A DNA stretch of 64,000 nt, taken from positions 372,001 to 436,000 of the forward strand of contig NZ_FRYK01000001.1 in NCBI RefSeq assembly GCF_900148835.1, given 5' to 3'. Both the position numbers and the translations under genes were made by a program. This DNA is from Flavobacterium cucumis. Its GTDB lineage: Bacteria; Bacteroidota; Bacteroidia; Flavobacteriales; Flavobacteriaceae. This document shows positions 24,826 to 32,971 of this stretch, piece after piece (within the stretch, counting starts at the first letter, position 1; each line of letters opens with the position of its first letter). Under the pieces are notes generated by a model. That model was not told the DNA's origin. It searched no databases and saw nothing but the letters and a program-made list of their open reading frames with translations.

Positions 24826-27504
24826 ATGTTTAAAAAAGGATTACAAGCACTTTCAATATTCTTAATATTTTATAGTTCAACCCTTCTCGCTCAAGATACA
24901 AAACTCGAAAGCGGAAAAGAGTACATTTTAGCCAACATAGATGTTACTGGAAAAATCAATTACAATGCGCAGACCGTAACTACTTTCACGGGGCTTGAAA
25001 AAGGACAATCTATTATGGTTCCTGGAGAAGATATTAGCAATGCAATTAAAAAACTATGGAAATTAGGTCTTTTTTCCGATGTAAACTTTTATGTAAACAA
25101 AATTGAAGGTGATAGCATCTTTTTAGAACTGAATATCAATGAACTCCCAAAACTAGGAGATGTCAAATTTCAGGGAATTAAAAAAGGAAAAGTAGAAGAA
25201 TTAACAAAAGAGACCGACCTTAAAAAAGGAAAAATTGTTAATGAAAATTTACTTACAACCACTAAAAATTATATTGAAAACAAATATAAAAAAGACGGGT
25301 TTTATAACACAAAAGTAACTATAAATACCATTCAAGATTCCACATTTGCCGATGTCAAAATGGTTATTAACATAGACAAAGGAGATAAAGTAAAAGTTAA
25401 AAGCATCACTTTTGAAGGGAATGAACTTTTATCCGATAAAAAACTTAAAAAAGCTTTTAAGAATACCAAAGAAAGAAACCCTATACGATTTTGGAAAAAA
25501 TCAAAATACATCAAGGATAAATACAATGAGGACTTAACTAGCTTAATTGATAAATATAAAGAAAAAGGATTTAGAGATGCTCGAATAGTAGCTGATTCCA
25601 TAACTTATGATAAAGCCAATAATACTATTGCAATAAAAGTAAACCTTGAAGAAGGTAAAAAATATTACTTTGGAGATATTCGTTATCTTGGTAATACGGT
25701 CTACACCGATCGTCAGTTAAATGCTTTGCTTGGAATTAAAAAAGGAGACGTTTACAACGGAACCATTTTGCAAAAAAGAATTGCAAATGAAAAAGAGCCA
25801 GACGGAGAAGATTTAACCAATTTATATCAAAATAATGGTTATTTATTTTCTAACATTAACCCTGTTGAAGTTAGAACCTCAAATGATACTATAGATTTTG
25901 AAATTAGAATTACAGAAGGCCCTATTGCCTATTTTAATAAAATTTCAGTTGTAGGAAACGACAGAACAAACGACCATGTGATTTACCGTGAGTTGCGTAC
26001 AAGGCCTGGTCAAAAATACAGCAAGGAAGACTTAATACGCTCAATTCGTGAAATTGGACAGTTAGGATTTTTTGATCCTGAAGCAATTAAACCCGACTTT
26101 AAGAATGTAGACCCTCAAGCTGGAACAGTTGACATTGAATATAACGTTGTAGAAAAAGGTTCTAGTCAAATTGAATTACAAGGAGGTTACGGCGGAGGAG
26201 GTTTTATAGGAACTCTAGGATTGTCTTTCAACAATTTTTCTGCTAGAAATATGTTTAAAAAGGAAGCGTACCAACCCCTACCTATGGGAGATGGACAAAA
26301 AATGTCGTTACGTTTACAAGGGAGTACTTACTTCCAAACGTATAGTTTATCGTTTTCTGAGCCTTGGTTTGGAGGAAAAAAACCGGTTAGTTTTTCTACA
26401 TCGATTTCCCATAGTAAACAATTTCAATTTAATTTTAGATCTAGAGACGTAGACAGAAGTCAAAGTTTTAACATTACTTCATTATCCGTTGGTATTGCTA
26501 AAAGACTTACCGTACCAGATGATTTCTTTGTCTTATCACAATCGGCATCTTTTCAATATTATGATTTAAATAATTTTAGATTTGCAACCTTTAGTTTTCA
26601 AAATGGTGCCTCTAGAAATTTAGCTTATACAGTAGCGTTGACTAGAAACAGTAAAGGAGTGAATCCAATATTCCCCACAACAGGTTCTGAATTTAGTATT
26701 TCTGGTAAGTTTACTCCTCCTTACTCATTATTTAATGGAGTGGATTATAGAGCATTAAGAAATGATCCAAATTACAAATTAAAATACAGTGATGCCCTTG
26801 CTCCACTTGTAGATAATTCAAGTGGACAAGTTCCTACTACTGGAGACTACATTGGCGCTAACTATGACCAAGATGGTAATATAGCATCTATATTTTATGT
26901 AGACAATCCTAATGATGCCGCTCTAGATGAAGCCAAATACGACCAAAAACGTTTCAACTGGTTAGAGTATTATAAAATAAAATTTAAAGCAGATTGGTAC
27001 ACTAGAATTTATGAAAAATTAGTCTTAAGAGCGAATACCGAATTCGGCTTCATGGGAGCCTATAATTCAGACAGAGGCTTGGTTCCTTTTGAAAGATTTT
27101 TTGTAGGTGGAGACGGATTGGCAAACTTTGCACTTGATGGAAGAGAAGTAATTCAGTTAAGAGGATACCCGAATAACACCTTGTCTTCTCAAGATGGTGG
27201 TACCATTTATAACAAGTTCTCACTAGAGTTAAGATACCCTATTACTTTAAATCAATCAGCATCTATTTATGCTTTGAGTTTCCTTGAAGCTGGATCGGCC
27301 TTTAACAACTTTAAAGAATATAATCCCTTTAAATTACAAAGATCAGCTGGAGTTGGAATACGAGTATTCATGCCTGCATTTGGCTTATTAGGAATTGATT
27401 TTGCTCATGGTTTTGATGCTATACCAAATTTTGACGGTCAATCTAACGTAGGTGCTCCTAAAAGTGGTTGGCAAACACACTTTATCATTGGACAACAATT
27501 TTAA
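24826..27504 (+). CDS. bamA: Outer membrane protein assembly factor BamA
   Basis: Central component of the machine that folds and inserts outer-membrane beta barrels; 892 residues. A signal peptide (about 1-22) is followed by five POTRA domains (about 25-450; for example ITFEGNELLSDKKLKKAFKNT, IRYLGNTVYTDRQLNALLGIKKGDVY and ISVVGNDRTNDHVIYRELRTRPG) and a 16-strand Omp85 barrel beginning near GGYGGGGFIGTLGLSF. The conserved substrate-exit motif appears as RGYPNNTLSSQDGG (loop 6, RGF/Y), and the C-terminus ends in Phe. The start at 24826 removes an upstream extension overlapping uppS. Confidence 0.95.
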   Translation: MFKKGLQALSIFLIFYSSTLLAQDTKLESGKEYILANIDVTGKINYNAQTVTTFTGLEKGQSIMVPGEDISNAIKKLWKLGLFSDVNFYVNKIEGDSIFLELNINELPKLGDVKFQGIKKGKVEELTKETDLKKGKIVNENLLTTTKNYIENKYKKDGFYNTKVTINTIQDSTFADVKMVINIDKGDKVKVKSITFEGNELLSDKKLKKAFKNTKERNPIRFWKKSKYIKDKYNEDLTSLIDKYKEKGFRDARIVADSITYDKANNTIAIKVNLEEGKKYYFGDIRYLGNTVYTDRQLNALLGIKKGDVYNGTILQKRIANEKEPDGEDLTNLYQNNGYLFSNINPVEVRTSNDTIDFEIRITEGPIAYFNKISVVGNDRTNDHVIYRELRTRPGQKYSKEDLIRSIREIGQLGFFDPEAIKPDFKNVDPQAGTVDIEYNVVEKGSSQIELQGGYGGGGFIGTLGLSFNNFSARNMFKKEAYQPLPMGDGQKMSLRLQGSTYFQTYSLSFSEPWFGGKKPVSFSTSISHSKQFQFNFRSRDVDRSQSFNITSLSVGIAKRLTVPDDFFVLSQSASFQYYDLNNFRFATFSFQNGASRNLAYTVALTRNSKGVNPIFPTTGSEFSISGKFTPPYSLFNGVDYRALRNDPNYKLKYSDALAPLVDNSSGQVPTTGDYIGANYDQDGNIASIFYVDNPNDAALDEAKYDQKRFNWLEYYKIKFKADWYTRIYEKLVLRANTEFGFMGAYNSDRGLVPFERFFVGGDGLANFALDGREVIQLRGYPNNTLSSQDGGTIYNKFSLELRYPITLNQSASIYALSFLEAGSAFNNFKEYNPFKLQRSAGVGIRVFMPAFGLLGIDFAHGFDAIPNFDGQSNVGAPKSGWQTHFIIGQQF

Positions 27505-27555
27505 TAATAGTTTGATTGTTTTTTGTTAATTTCGTGAAAATATTTTGATATTTGT

Positions 27556-27595
27556 TACGTTTGTAAAGTATCATTAATTTGTATTGGTACTTTAC
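27556..27595 (+). promoter_or_regulatory. Promoter element and leader inverted repeat before ompH
   Basis: TACGTTTG at 27556-27563 matches TAnnTTTG. Starting on its last base, GTAAAGTATC (27563-27572) and GGTACTTTAC (27586-27595) form an inverted repeat matching at 9 of 10 positions. It would lie in the leader RNA, 23 bases before the ATG, and could be a hairpin or a protein-binding site. Confidence 0.5.
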
Positions 27596-27618
27596 CTACA
27601 AAACAAAATTTAATCTAC

Positions 27619-28617
27619 ATGAAAAAAATAGTGCTATTTTTCGTTTGTTGTACTTTTATCACTAATGCCCAAACCGCTAGAGGTGTAAGAATTGGATATA
27701 TAGATATGGAATATATTCTAGAAAAAGTCCCTGACTATGCGGAAGCGAACAACCAATTAGAACAAAAAGCTCAAAAGTGGAAGCAAGAAATTGAAGTCAA
27801 AAAAAACGAAATCAAAGTACTTAAAGATAATTTAAAAGTAGAACGTGTTCTTTTAACAAAAGAATTAATAGAAGAACGCCAAGAGGAAATCGACTTTCTA
27901 GAAAACGAGCTTTTAGATTATCAAGAAAAAAGATTTGGTCCAAAAGGGGATTTAATTTTACAAAAAACAGTATTAGTAAAACCAATACAAGACCAGATAT
28001 TTACAATTGTTCAAGATGTAGCAGAACAAAGAAATTACGATTTCATTTTCGATAAATCTTCTGATTTAACCATGTTGTTTGCAGCACAGCGCTATGACAT
28101 TAGCGATTATGTGGTAAGAAAACTAACCTCTTCTCAAAAGAGAGAAGAAATGTCAAAAAAACAATTAAAAGCATTTGAAGCAAAAGAGGAACTAGAAGAA
28201 TTAATAGCTGATAACCCAGCAGTTGAGGAGCGTCAAAAAAAATTAGATGAAAGAAAAGCCGCAAGAGATTCTTTAATTGCAGTGAGACAAAAAGCTATAG
28301 ACGACCGCAAAGCAGAAGCTGCAGCAAAAAGAAAAAAATTACAAGAAGAACGCGACGCTAAAAAAAATGGCACAGTAATTGAAAAGACTTCTGCTGAGGG
28401 CAGTAAAGAAGCAGTAGAAGAGAAAGATTCTCCAACTAGCCCTTCCGCTGATGACAAAAAAACGGCAGCCGAACAAGCCAGACAAAAGTTAATAGACGAC
28501 CGAAATAAAAAACTAGAAGAGCGTAAAAAAGCTTTAGATGATAAAAAGAAAAAAGCAGCCGCAGATAGAGAAGCCGCTATAAAAGCTAAAGAACAGAAAA
28601 CAGAAAAAAAAGAATAA
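27619..28617 (+). CDS. OmpH/Skp family periplasmic chaperone with long charged tail
   Basis: Protein of 332 residues. A signal peptide (about 1-18, ending NAQ) is followed by a Skp/OmpH domain (about 20-170): RIGYIDMEYILEKVPDYAEANNQLEQ, a coiled-coil arm, then DFIFDKSSDLTMLFAAQRYDISDYVVRKL. Skp trimers hold unfolded outer-membrane proteins in the periplasm. Residues about 175-332 are an added tail very rich in K, E, A, R and D, predicted as continuous helix, about the length of the chaperone domain itself. Placed between bamA and a second, tail-less ompH gene. A strong link to BamA is inferred from position. Confidence 0.9.
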   Translation: MKKIVLFFVCCTFITNAQTARGVRIGYIDMEYILEKVPDYAEANNQLEQKAQKWKQEIEVKKNEIKVLKDNLKVERVLLTKELIEERQEEIDFLENELLDYQEKRFGPKGDLILQKTVLVKPIQDQIFTIVQDVAEQRNYDFIFDKSSDLTMLFAAQRYDISDYVVRKLTSSQKREEMSKKQLKAFEAKEELEELIADNPAVEERQKKLDERKAARDSLIAVRQKAIDDRKAEAAAKRKKLQEERDAKKNGTVIEKTSAEGSKEAVEEKDSPTSPSADDKKTAAEQARQKLIDDRNKKLEERKKALDDKKKKAAADREAAIKAKEQKTEKKE

Positions 28618-28639
28618 ATAACTTAAATTAAAATCAACA

Positions 28640-29146
28640 ATGAAACAATTAAAAACATTAGTAATTACAGCTTTACTTTTCATAGGAACTCAAACATTTG
28701 CACAACAAAAAATTGCACATATTGATGTTCAAGCATTAATGACTACCATGCCGGAAATGAAGACCGCTCAAGATCAAGTTAGAAAAATACAAGAAACATA
28801 CGATAAAGAGTACAAAGGAATGGTTGCAGAATACCAAACAAAACTTCAAAAGTATGATCAAGAAGCAGCTACTGTTGGAGATGCAGTAAACGAAACACGC
28901 TCAAAAGAAATGCAAGATATGGGAGCTCGTATTCAAAAATATGAGCAAGATGCAAGAAAAACTCTTGGAGACAAAGAATTAGAATTAATTAAACCAATTA
29001 TGGAAAAAGCTCAAAAAGCAATCCAAAAAGTAGCTAAAGCTAAAGGTGTTACTTATGTTTTAGATGCTACAAGTGGAAGTGGTGTGCTTTTTGCAGAAGG
29101 TGGTATTGATTTATTAGCTGACGTTAAAAAAGAATTAGGTTTTTAA
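28640..29146 (+). CDS. OmpH/Skp family periplasmic chaperone
   Basis: Protein of 168 residues of the usual Skp length: signal peptide MKQLKTLVITALLFIGTQTFA, then KIAHIDVQALMTTMPEMKTAQDQVRK, a helical arm, and a closing beta segment GVTYVLDATSGSGVLFAEGGIDLL. It follows the long-tailed paralogue by 22 bp and is likely co-transcribed. A strong terminator follows at 29166-29206, ending the bamA-ompH-ompH unit before murI. Confidence 0.93.
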   Translation: MKQLKTLVITALLFIGTQTFAQQKIAHIDVQALMTTMPEMKTAQDQVRKIQETYDKEYKGMVAEYQTKLQKYDQEAATVGDAVNETRSKEMQDMGARIQKYEQDARKTLGDKELELIKPIMEKAQKAIQKVAKAKGVTYVLDATSGSGVLFAEGGIDLLADVKKELGF

Positions 29147-29165
29147 CATAGCTAATTAGCAACAT

Positions 29166-29206
29166 AAAAACTGTTTAATCTTGTATTTAGATTAAACAGT
29201 TTTTTT
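29166..29206 (+). terminator. Intrinsic terminator after the second ompH
   Basis: Perfect 15-bp stem AAAAACTGTTTAATC (29166-29180) and GATTAAACAGTTTTT (29190-29204), extendable by one pair, followed by T. Confidence 0.9.
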
Positions 29207-29214
29207 TATTTTTG
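29207..29214 (+). promoter_or_regulatory. TAnnTTTG promoter element for murI, abutting a terminator
   Basis: TATTTTTG at 29207-29214, directly after the terminator T run and 5 bases before the ATG at 29220. The transcript would be leaderless or nearly so. A TTG at 29181-29183 is in the hairpin loop, but the 23-base spacing is long. Confidence 0.5.
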
Positions 29215-29219
29215 TTTTG

Positions 29220-29999
29220 ATGAAAAATACAAATCCAATAGGTTTATTTGATTCTGGCATAGGAGGTACTTCTATATGGAAAGAAGTACACACCTTGTTA
29301 CCAAATGAAAATTCGATCTACTTAGCTGACAGTAAAAATGCTCCTTATGGTTTAAAGACTAAAGAGGAAATTGTTTCGCTTAGTTGTAAAAATACAGAAT
29401 TTCTGCTGAATCAAAATTGCAAGCTAATTGTTGTTGCTTGTAACACCGCAACTACAAATGCAATTAAAGAACTTAGAGAAAAATACGATGTCCCTTTCAT
29501 AGGGATTGAACCTGCTATTAAACCAGCTGCCATTAACAGTAAAACCCACTGCATTGGAATCCTTGCAACAAAAGGGACATTAAATAGTGAATTGTTTCAC
29601 AAAAGTGTAATGAATCATCCTGATGTTACAATCATTGAACAAATCGGCCATGGATTGGTTCAACTAATCGAAAATGGAGACATTGAATCGCCAGAAATAA
29701 AAGAACTTTTAGAAAGTTATCTCACTCCAATGGTGAAAAAAAATATTGATTATCTAGTTTTAGGATGCAGTCACTATCCCTACCTCATACCCCAAATAAA
29801 AAAAATCATCCCTGCGAATGTCCAAATCATCGATTCGGGTGAAGCTGTGGCTAAACAAACCAGGAATATTTTGGAAAAAAACAAACTCCTGAATCAAACA
29901 AATGAAATAGGGAAACAAATTTTTTATACAAATAGTGACCCAGAAGTCTTGAAAAATATTCTAAATAATTCTTATGAAGTAGTTTTTAAAAATTTCTAA
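29220..29999 (+). CDS. murI: Glutamate racemase
   Basis: Converts L-glutamate to D-glutamate for peptidoglycan; 259 residues. Motifs: IGLFDSGIGGTSIW at the N-terminus, VVACNTATTNAI with the first catalytic Cys, and LVLGCSHYPYLIP with the second catalytic Cys. The preceding Asp is in DSKNAPYGLK. The ATG at 29220 is chosen over an upstream TTG one codon earlier. It ends the envelope-biogenesis cluster, convergent with nfu, with only 10 bp between the stops and no visible terminator there. Confidence 0.97.
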   Translation: MKNTNPIGLFDSGIGGTSIWKEVHTLLPNENSIYLADSKNAPYGLKTKEEIVSLSCKNTEFLLNQNCKLIVVACNTATTNAIKELREKYDVPFIGIEPAIKPAAINSKTHCIGILATKGTLNSELFHKSVMNHPDVTIIEQIGHGLVQLIENGDIESPEIKELLESYLTPMVKKNIDYLVLGCSHYPYLIPQIKKIIPANVQIIDSGEAVAKQTRNILEKNKLLNQTNEIGKQIFYTNSDPEVLKNILNNSYEVVFKNF

Positions 30000-30009
30000 C
30001 TCAAAAAAA

Positions 30010-30909
30010 TTACCCATTAATAGCTTCTACTTTTAAATCATTGTCTTTCAACATATCTTTTAACATGTTTTCAATTCCATTTTTTAAAGTAAAAGTAGAC
30101 GAAGGACATCCGCTACAAGCTCCCTGTAAAATTACTTTTACTCTCTTTTCTGCAGGATCAAAAGAATCAAACATGATATTGCCTCCATCACTTTGAACAG
30201 CTGGTTTTACATATTCTTCAATGATATTTATTATTTGCTGTGAAGTAACATCTAAAGAATCAAAGTAAGCTTCTTGTTGTTTTTGGTGTACTGCAGTTAC
30301 AGCCAATAAAGATTCATCAATAACAACATTGCCGTTCTCAATGAACTCTTTAATAAACGTTCGTAATTCCAAGGTAATTTCATCCCATTCCGCTATAGCA
30401 AACTTAGTTATAGAGATATAATTTTCGTCTATAAAAATTTCTTTTACAAATGGGAACTTAAACAATTCTTTTGCTAATGGAGATGCGGTAGTTTCATCAA
30501 TATTTTTAAATTCAACAGCCGTTTTAGTCAACAATTTATTACTTACAAATTTCAAAACCGCAGGATTAGGTGTGGTCTCACCATAAATTGTAATAGGTTG
30601 CTTTTTGTTTTCTAGCTCTTCCGGCAAAAGAACCTGACCTCCATTAGAAAAGAACGCATTAATCTGTTCAACAACATCACCTTTAACATCCTCCCATTCT
30701 ACTATTGAAAATTTCTCAATAGCTATAAAATTACCTGAGATATAAATTGTCTTTACAAAAGGGAGGAAAAATAATTGTTTTGCTAATGGTGAAACTTTTG
30801 TTTCATCAATATTTTTGAATTCAAAATTTTTATTTTTTACTATAAATTCATCAAATTCAAATTTAATTATCGCTGGATTATTTGTGGTATTGGTAGCTAT
30901 TACTTGCAT
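30010..30909 (-). CDS. NifU-like Fe-S scaffold protein with duplicated Nfu N-domain
   Basis: Protein of 299 residues. Residues about 1-95 and 105-195 are tandem copies of the Nfu N-terminal domain: both contain NIDET-x-SPLAK, a PFVK stretch and a -x-I-x-KF-x-I-x-EW motif. The C-terminal NifU domain (about 220-299) carries GACSGCPSSTFTLK with C265 and C268, which bind a bridging Fe-S cluster in the dimer. It would deliver Fe-S clusters to client proteins. A two-N-domain form seems usual in Bacteroidota. Single gene with its own promoter element. Confidence 0.92.
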   Translation of the reverse strand: MQVIATNTTNNPAIIKFEFDEFIVKNKNFEFKNIDETKVSPLAKQLFFLPFVKTIYISGNFIAIEKFSIVEWEDVKGDVVEQINAFFSNGGQVLLPEELENKKQPITIYGETTPNPAVLKFVSNKLLTKTAVEFKNIDETTASPLAKELFKFPFVKEIFIDENYISITKFAIAEWDEITLELRTFIKEFIENGNVVIDESLLAVTAVHQKQQEAYFDSLDVTSQQIINIIEEYVKPAVQSDGGNIMFDSFDPAEKRVKVILQGACSGCPSSTFTLKNGIENMLKDMLKDNDLKVEAING

Positions 30910-30925
30910 TTTAATTTTCTTTTTG

Positions 30926-30933
30926 CAAATATA
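30926..30933 (-). promoter_or_regulatory. TAnnTTTG promoter element for nfu
   Basis: TATATTTG on the minus strand at 30933-30926, 16 bases before the ATG at 30909. No TTG at the ideal -33 position. Confidence 0.5.
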
Positions 30934-31146
30934 ACAACAAAAAAACTTTCCCGATTTATAATTCCCTTTAAAGTCTTTATTTTAACTTATAATTCATACT
31001 AGTTTAGTATTGAAAAAGAAAAACACAAATGGCTAAACAACAATAAAATTCATAAACATTTAACGTATAAGCAAAGTCAATCTTAAAAATTTAAATGTTG
31101 CTTTTACAAAAAAAAATAAAAAAATGTAAATAGAACGAAAAATTTA

Positions 31147-31154
31147 TATCTTTG
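31147..31154 (+). promoter_or_regulatory. TAnnTTTG promoter element for the PorP/SprF-like gene
   Basis: TATCTTTG at 31147-31154, giving a long leader of about 100 bases before the ATG at 31261. Within the 351-bp gap 30910-31260 I see only this element, the nfu promoter and a short open frame at 31226; the rest is A-rich. Confidence 0.5.
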
Positions 31155-31225
31155 GAAAATTACAAATAATACAACATTTCTTAAAATGTAATTTGTTTTA
31201 GTAAAAAACAATTAACAAAACAAGC

Positions 31226-31261
31226 ATGTTGAATCAATTTTCATTAAAACGAAATTCGTAA
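31226..31261 (+). CDS. Possible 11-codon upstream frame overlapping the PorP/SprF-like start
   Basis: ATG to TAA, encoding MLNQFSLKRNS. Its stop shares one base with the next ATG (TAATG), an arrangement often used for translational coupling. It could be a leader peptide or chance; the product is too short for any homology judgement. Confidence 0.3.
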   Translation: MLNQFSLKRNS

Positions 31262-32265
31262 TGAACCTAAAAAAAAGTTATTACATTTTAGTGCTATTAC
31301 TTGCACAATTTACTTATTCTCAAGAGGGAATCGCAGTATACTCTGATTATTTATCAGATAATTATTATTTAATTCACCCGTCAATGGCAGGAGCTGCTAA
31401 TTGTGGAAAAATAAGAATTACAGGACGCCAACAATGGTTTGGACAAGACGATGCTCCTGCACTTCAAACTGTAAGTTTCAACACCTCACTGGGACAAGAT
31501 GCAACTTCTGGAATTGGAATTATATTGTTTAATGATAAAAACGGATACCACTCTCAAAAAGGGGCAAAGTTAACTTATGCACATCATTTGAGATTCTCTA
31601 GAACCACAGTTGATTTAAACCAATTATCGTTTGGTTTGAGCACCGCTTTTGTACAAAGCACGCTAGACGAAACGCAGTTCATAGGTCAACCTTTTGATCC
31701 GTTTGTATTTGGAGGAATTTATCAAAAAGATGCCTATTTTAATATTGATTTAGGTGTTTCTTATCATTATTTAGACTTTTTTACCCACTTCACAATAAAA
31801 AACTTCTTAGCTAATAGAAGAGAAATTTACACGGAAGGTTTCGAATCGGACAATTTGTCTAAATATCTTTGGTCAGCTGGTGCAGTTCTTGGTAATGAAA
31901 ACAACCTTCTTTTTGAACCTTCTTTTATGTTTCAATATACCTCAGAAACCAAAGAAAAAGCATTAGACTTAAACTTAAAAGTTTATAAAGAACTAGATTT
32001 TGGAAGACTTTGGGGAGGTTTATCCTATAGAAGAAGTTTTGATGGTGCGCAATTTAATAACGATGGCAGTATTGAAGATCAAAAATTGCAATGGATCACT
32101 CCAATAATCGGCTTAAACTATGACCAATTTATGTTCTCCTATACTTACTCTCATATCATGGGTGATGTTAAATTTGACAATGGTGGGTTTCATCAAATTA
32201 CATTAGGTATCAATGTTTTTTGTAGAGATAAAAAATGGGATTGTAATTGTCCTGCTGTCAACTAA
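31261..32265 (+). CDS. PorP/SprF family type IX secretion-associated outer membrane protein
   Basis: Beta-barrel protein of 334 residues. A signal peptide (MNLKKSYYILVLLLAQFTYSQ) is followed by the typical PorP/SprF opening with the HPSMAGAANCGKIRITGRQQW motif, and repeated barrel strands (SFNTSLGQDATSGIGIILFND; KLTYAHHLRFSR; GVSYHYLDFFTHFTIKN) up to a C-terminal Cys-containing tail. F. johnsoniae SprF and P. gingivalis PorP are needed for secretion or attachment of particular T9SS cargo. No cargo or OmpA partner gene is adjacent, so this is an isolated paralogue. Followed by a strong terminator. Confidence 0.88.
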   Translation: MNLKKSYYILVLLLAQFTYSQEGIAVYSDYLSDNYYLIHPSMAGAANCGKIRITGRQQWFGQDDAPALQTVSFNTSLGQDATSGIGIILFNDKNGYHSQKGAKLTYAHHLRFSRTTVDLNQLSFGLSTAFVQSTLDETQFIGQPFDPFVFGGIYQKDAYFNIDLGVSYHYLDFFTHFTIKNFLANRREIYTEGFESDNLSKYLWSAGAVLGNENNLLFEPSFMFQYTSETKEKALDLNLKVYKELDFGRLWGGLSYRRSFDGAQFNNDGSIEDQKLQWITPIIGLNYDQFMFSYTYSHIMGDVKFDNGGFHQITLGINVFCRDKKWDCNCPAVN

Positions 32266-32277
32266 GAAAATAAAATT

Positions 32278-32285
32278 TATATTTG
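32278..32285 (+). promoter_or_regulatory. TAnnTTTG promoter element inside the PorP terminator region
   Basis: TATATTTG at 32278-32285, with CTG at 32255-32257 and a 20-base spacer. The predicted start (about 32290) lies within the terminator stem, so its own transcript would lack most of the left arm. Confidence 0.5.
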
Positions 32286-32311
32286 TCCCGATTTATCGGG
32301 ACATTTTTTTT
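32284..32311 (+). terminator. Intrinsic terminator after the PorP/SprF-like gene
   Basis: 8-bp stem TGTCCCGA (32284-32291) and TCGGGACA (32296-32303), loop TTTA, followed by eight T. Confidence 0.88.
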
Positions 32312-32323
32312 AAAATAGTAATC

Positions 32324-32848
32324 ATGTTAATAAAGGAAGTAAACGGGAAATATCCACAAATACCAAAAGATTGTTACATTGCCGAAAATGCAACCATTGT
32401 AGGTGATGTTAAAATAGGTGAAAATTGCAGCGTATGGTTTAACGCCGTCATAAGAGGCGATGTAAATACGATTACAATCGGAAACAAGGTAAATATCCAG
32501 GACGGCGCAATCATTCATTGTACCTACCAAAAGCATCCAACAACAATTGGAAACAACGTATCAATAGGCCACAATGCGATTGTTCATGGATGTGAAATAA
32601 AAGACAATGTCTTAATAGGCATGGGAGCAATTGTCATGGACAATTGTATTATAGAGAGCAACTCAATAATAGCTGCTGGTGCCGTGATTACACAAAACAC
32701 AATAGTGGAATCAGGGTGTATTTATGCAGGCGTCCCTGCTAAAAAGGTAAAAAATATTGATCAGAGTGATTTTGCAGGGGAAATAGAAAGAATCTCAAAC
32801 AATTACGTCATGTACTCCAGTTGGTTCAAAGAGAGCGACAAAAAATAG
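32324..32848 (+). CDS. Gamma carbonic anhydrase family hexapeptide-repeat protein
   Basis: Left-handed beta-helix protein of 174 residues: repeated hexapeptides such as IVGDVKIGENCSVWFNAVIR, TTIGNNVSIGHNAIVHGC and CIIESNSIIAAGAVI, with histidines in IIHCTYQ and IGHNAIVHG positioned like the zinc ligands of gamma-class carbonic anhydrases. Members of this group (YrdA/PaaY-like) often have unproven or redox-controlled activity, so hydration of CO2 is only an inference. The ATG at 32324 is chosen over an upstream frame that overlaps the PorP gene. Flanked by terminators on both sides. Confidence 0.88.
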   Translation: MLIKEVNGKYPQIPKDCYIAENATIVGDVKIGENCSVWFNAVIRGDVNTITIGNKVNIQDGAIIHCTYQKHPTTIGNNVSIGHNAIVHGCEIKDNVLIGMGAIVMDNCIIESNSIIAAGAVITQNTIVESGCIYAGVPAKKVKNIDQSDFAGEIERISNNYVMYSSWFKESDKK

Positions 32849-32870
32849 TTTTACTTATCGCTATTATAAA

Positions 32871-32911
32871 ATAAAAAGGTTGGGCTATAGTTAAAAGTCC
32901 AACCTTTTTAT
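32871..32911 (+). terminator. Intrinsic terminator after the gamma carbonic anhydrase gene
   Basis: 13-bp stem ATAAAAAGGTTGG (32871-32883) with its complement at 32899-32911 and a 15-base loop. Confidence 0.82.
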
Positions 32912-32950
32912 TTAAACTTACACACTTTTTAGGATAGTGTCTAATAAAAA

Positions 32951-32968
32951 AAGAGCCTTACGGCTCTT
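32951..32968 (-). terminator. Intrinsic terminator after the PiT gene
   Basis: AAGAGCC (32951-32957) and GGCTCTT (32962-32968) with loop TTAC; on the minus strand the stem runs into a T tract. It is 40 bases from the plus-strand terminator, so the convergent genes each have their own. Confidence 0.85.
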
Positions 32969-32971
32969 CCT

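Noticed and set aside
30910..31225. Possible small RNA gene in the nfu-PorP spacer
   Set aside because: Only A-rich sequence, with no promoter-terminator pair enclosing a structured region.
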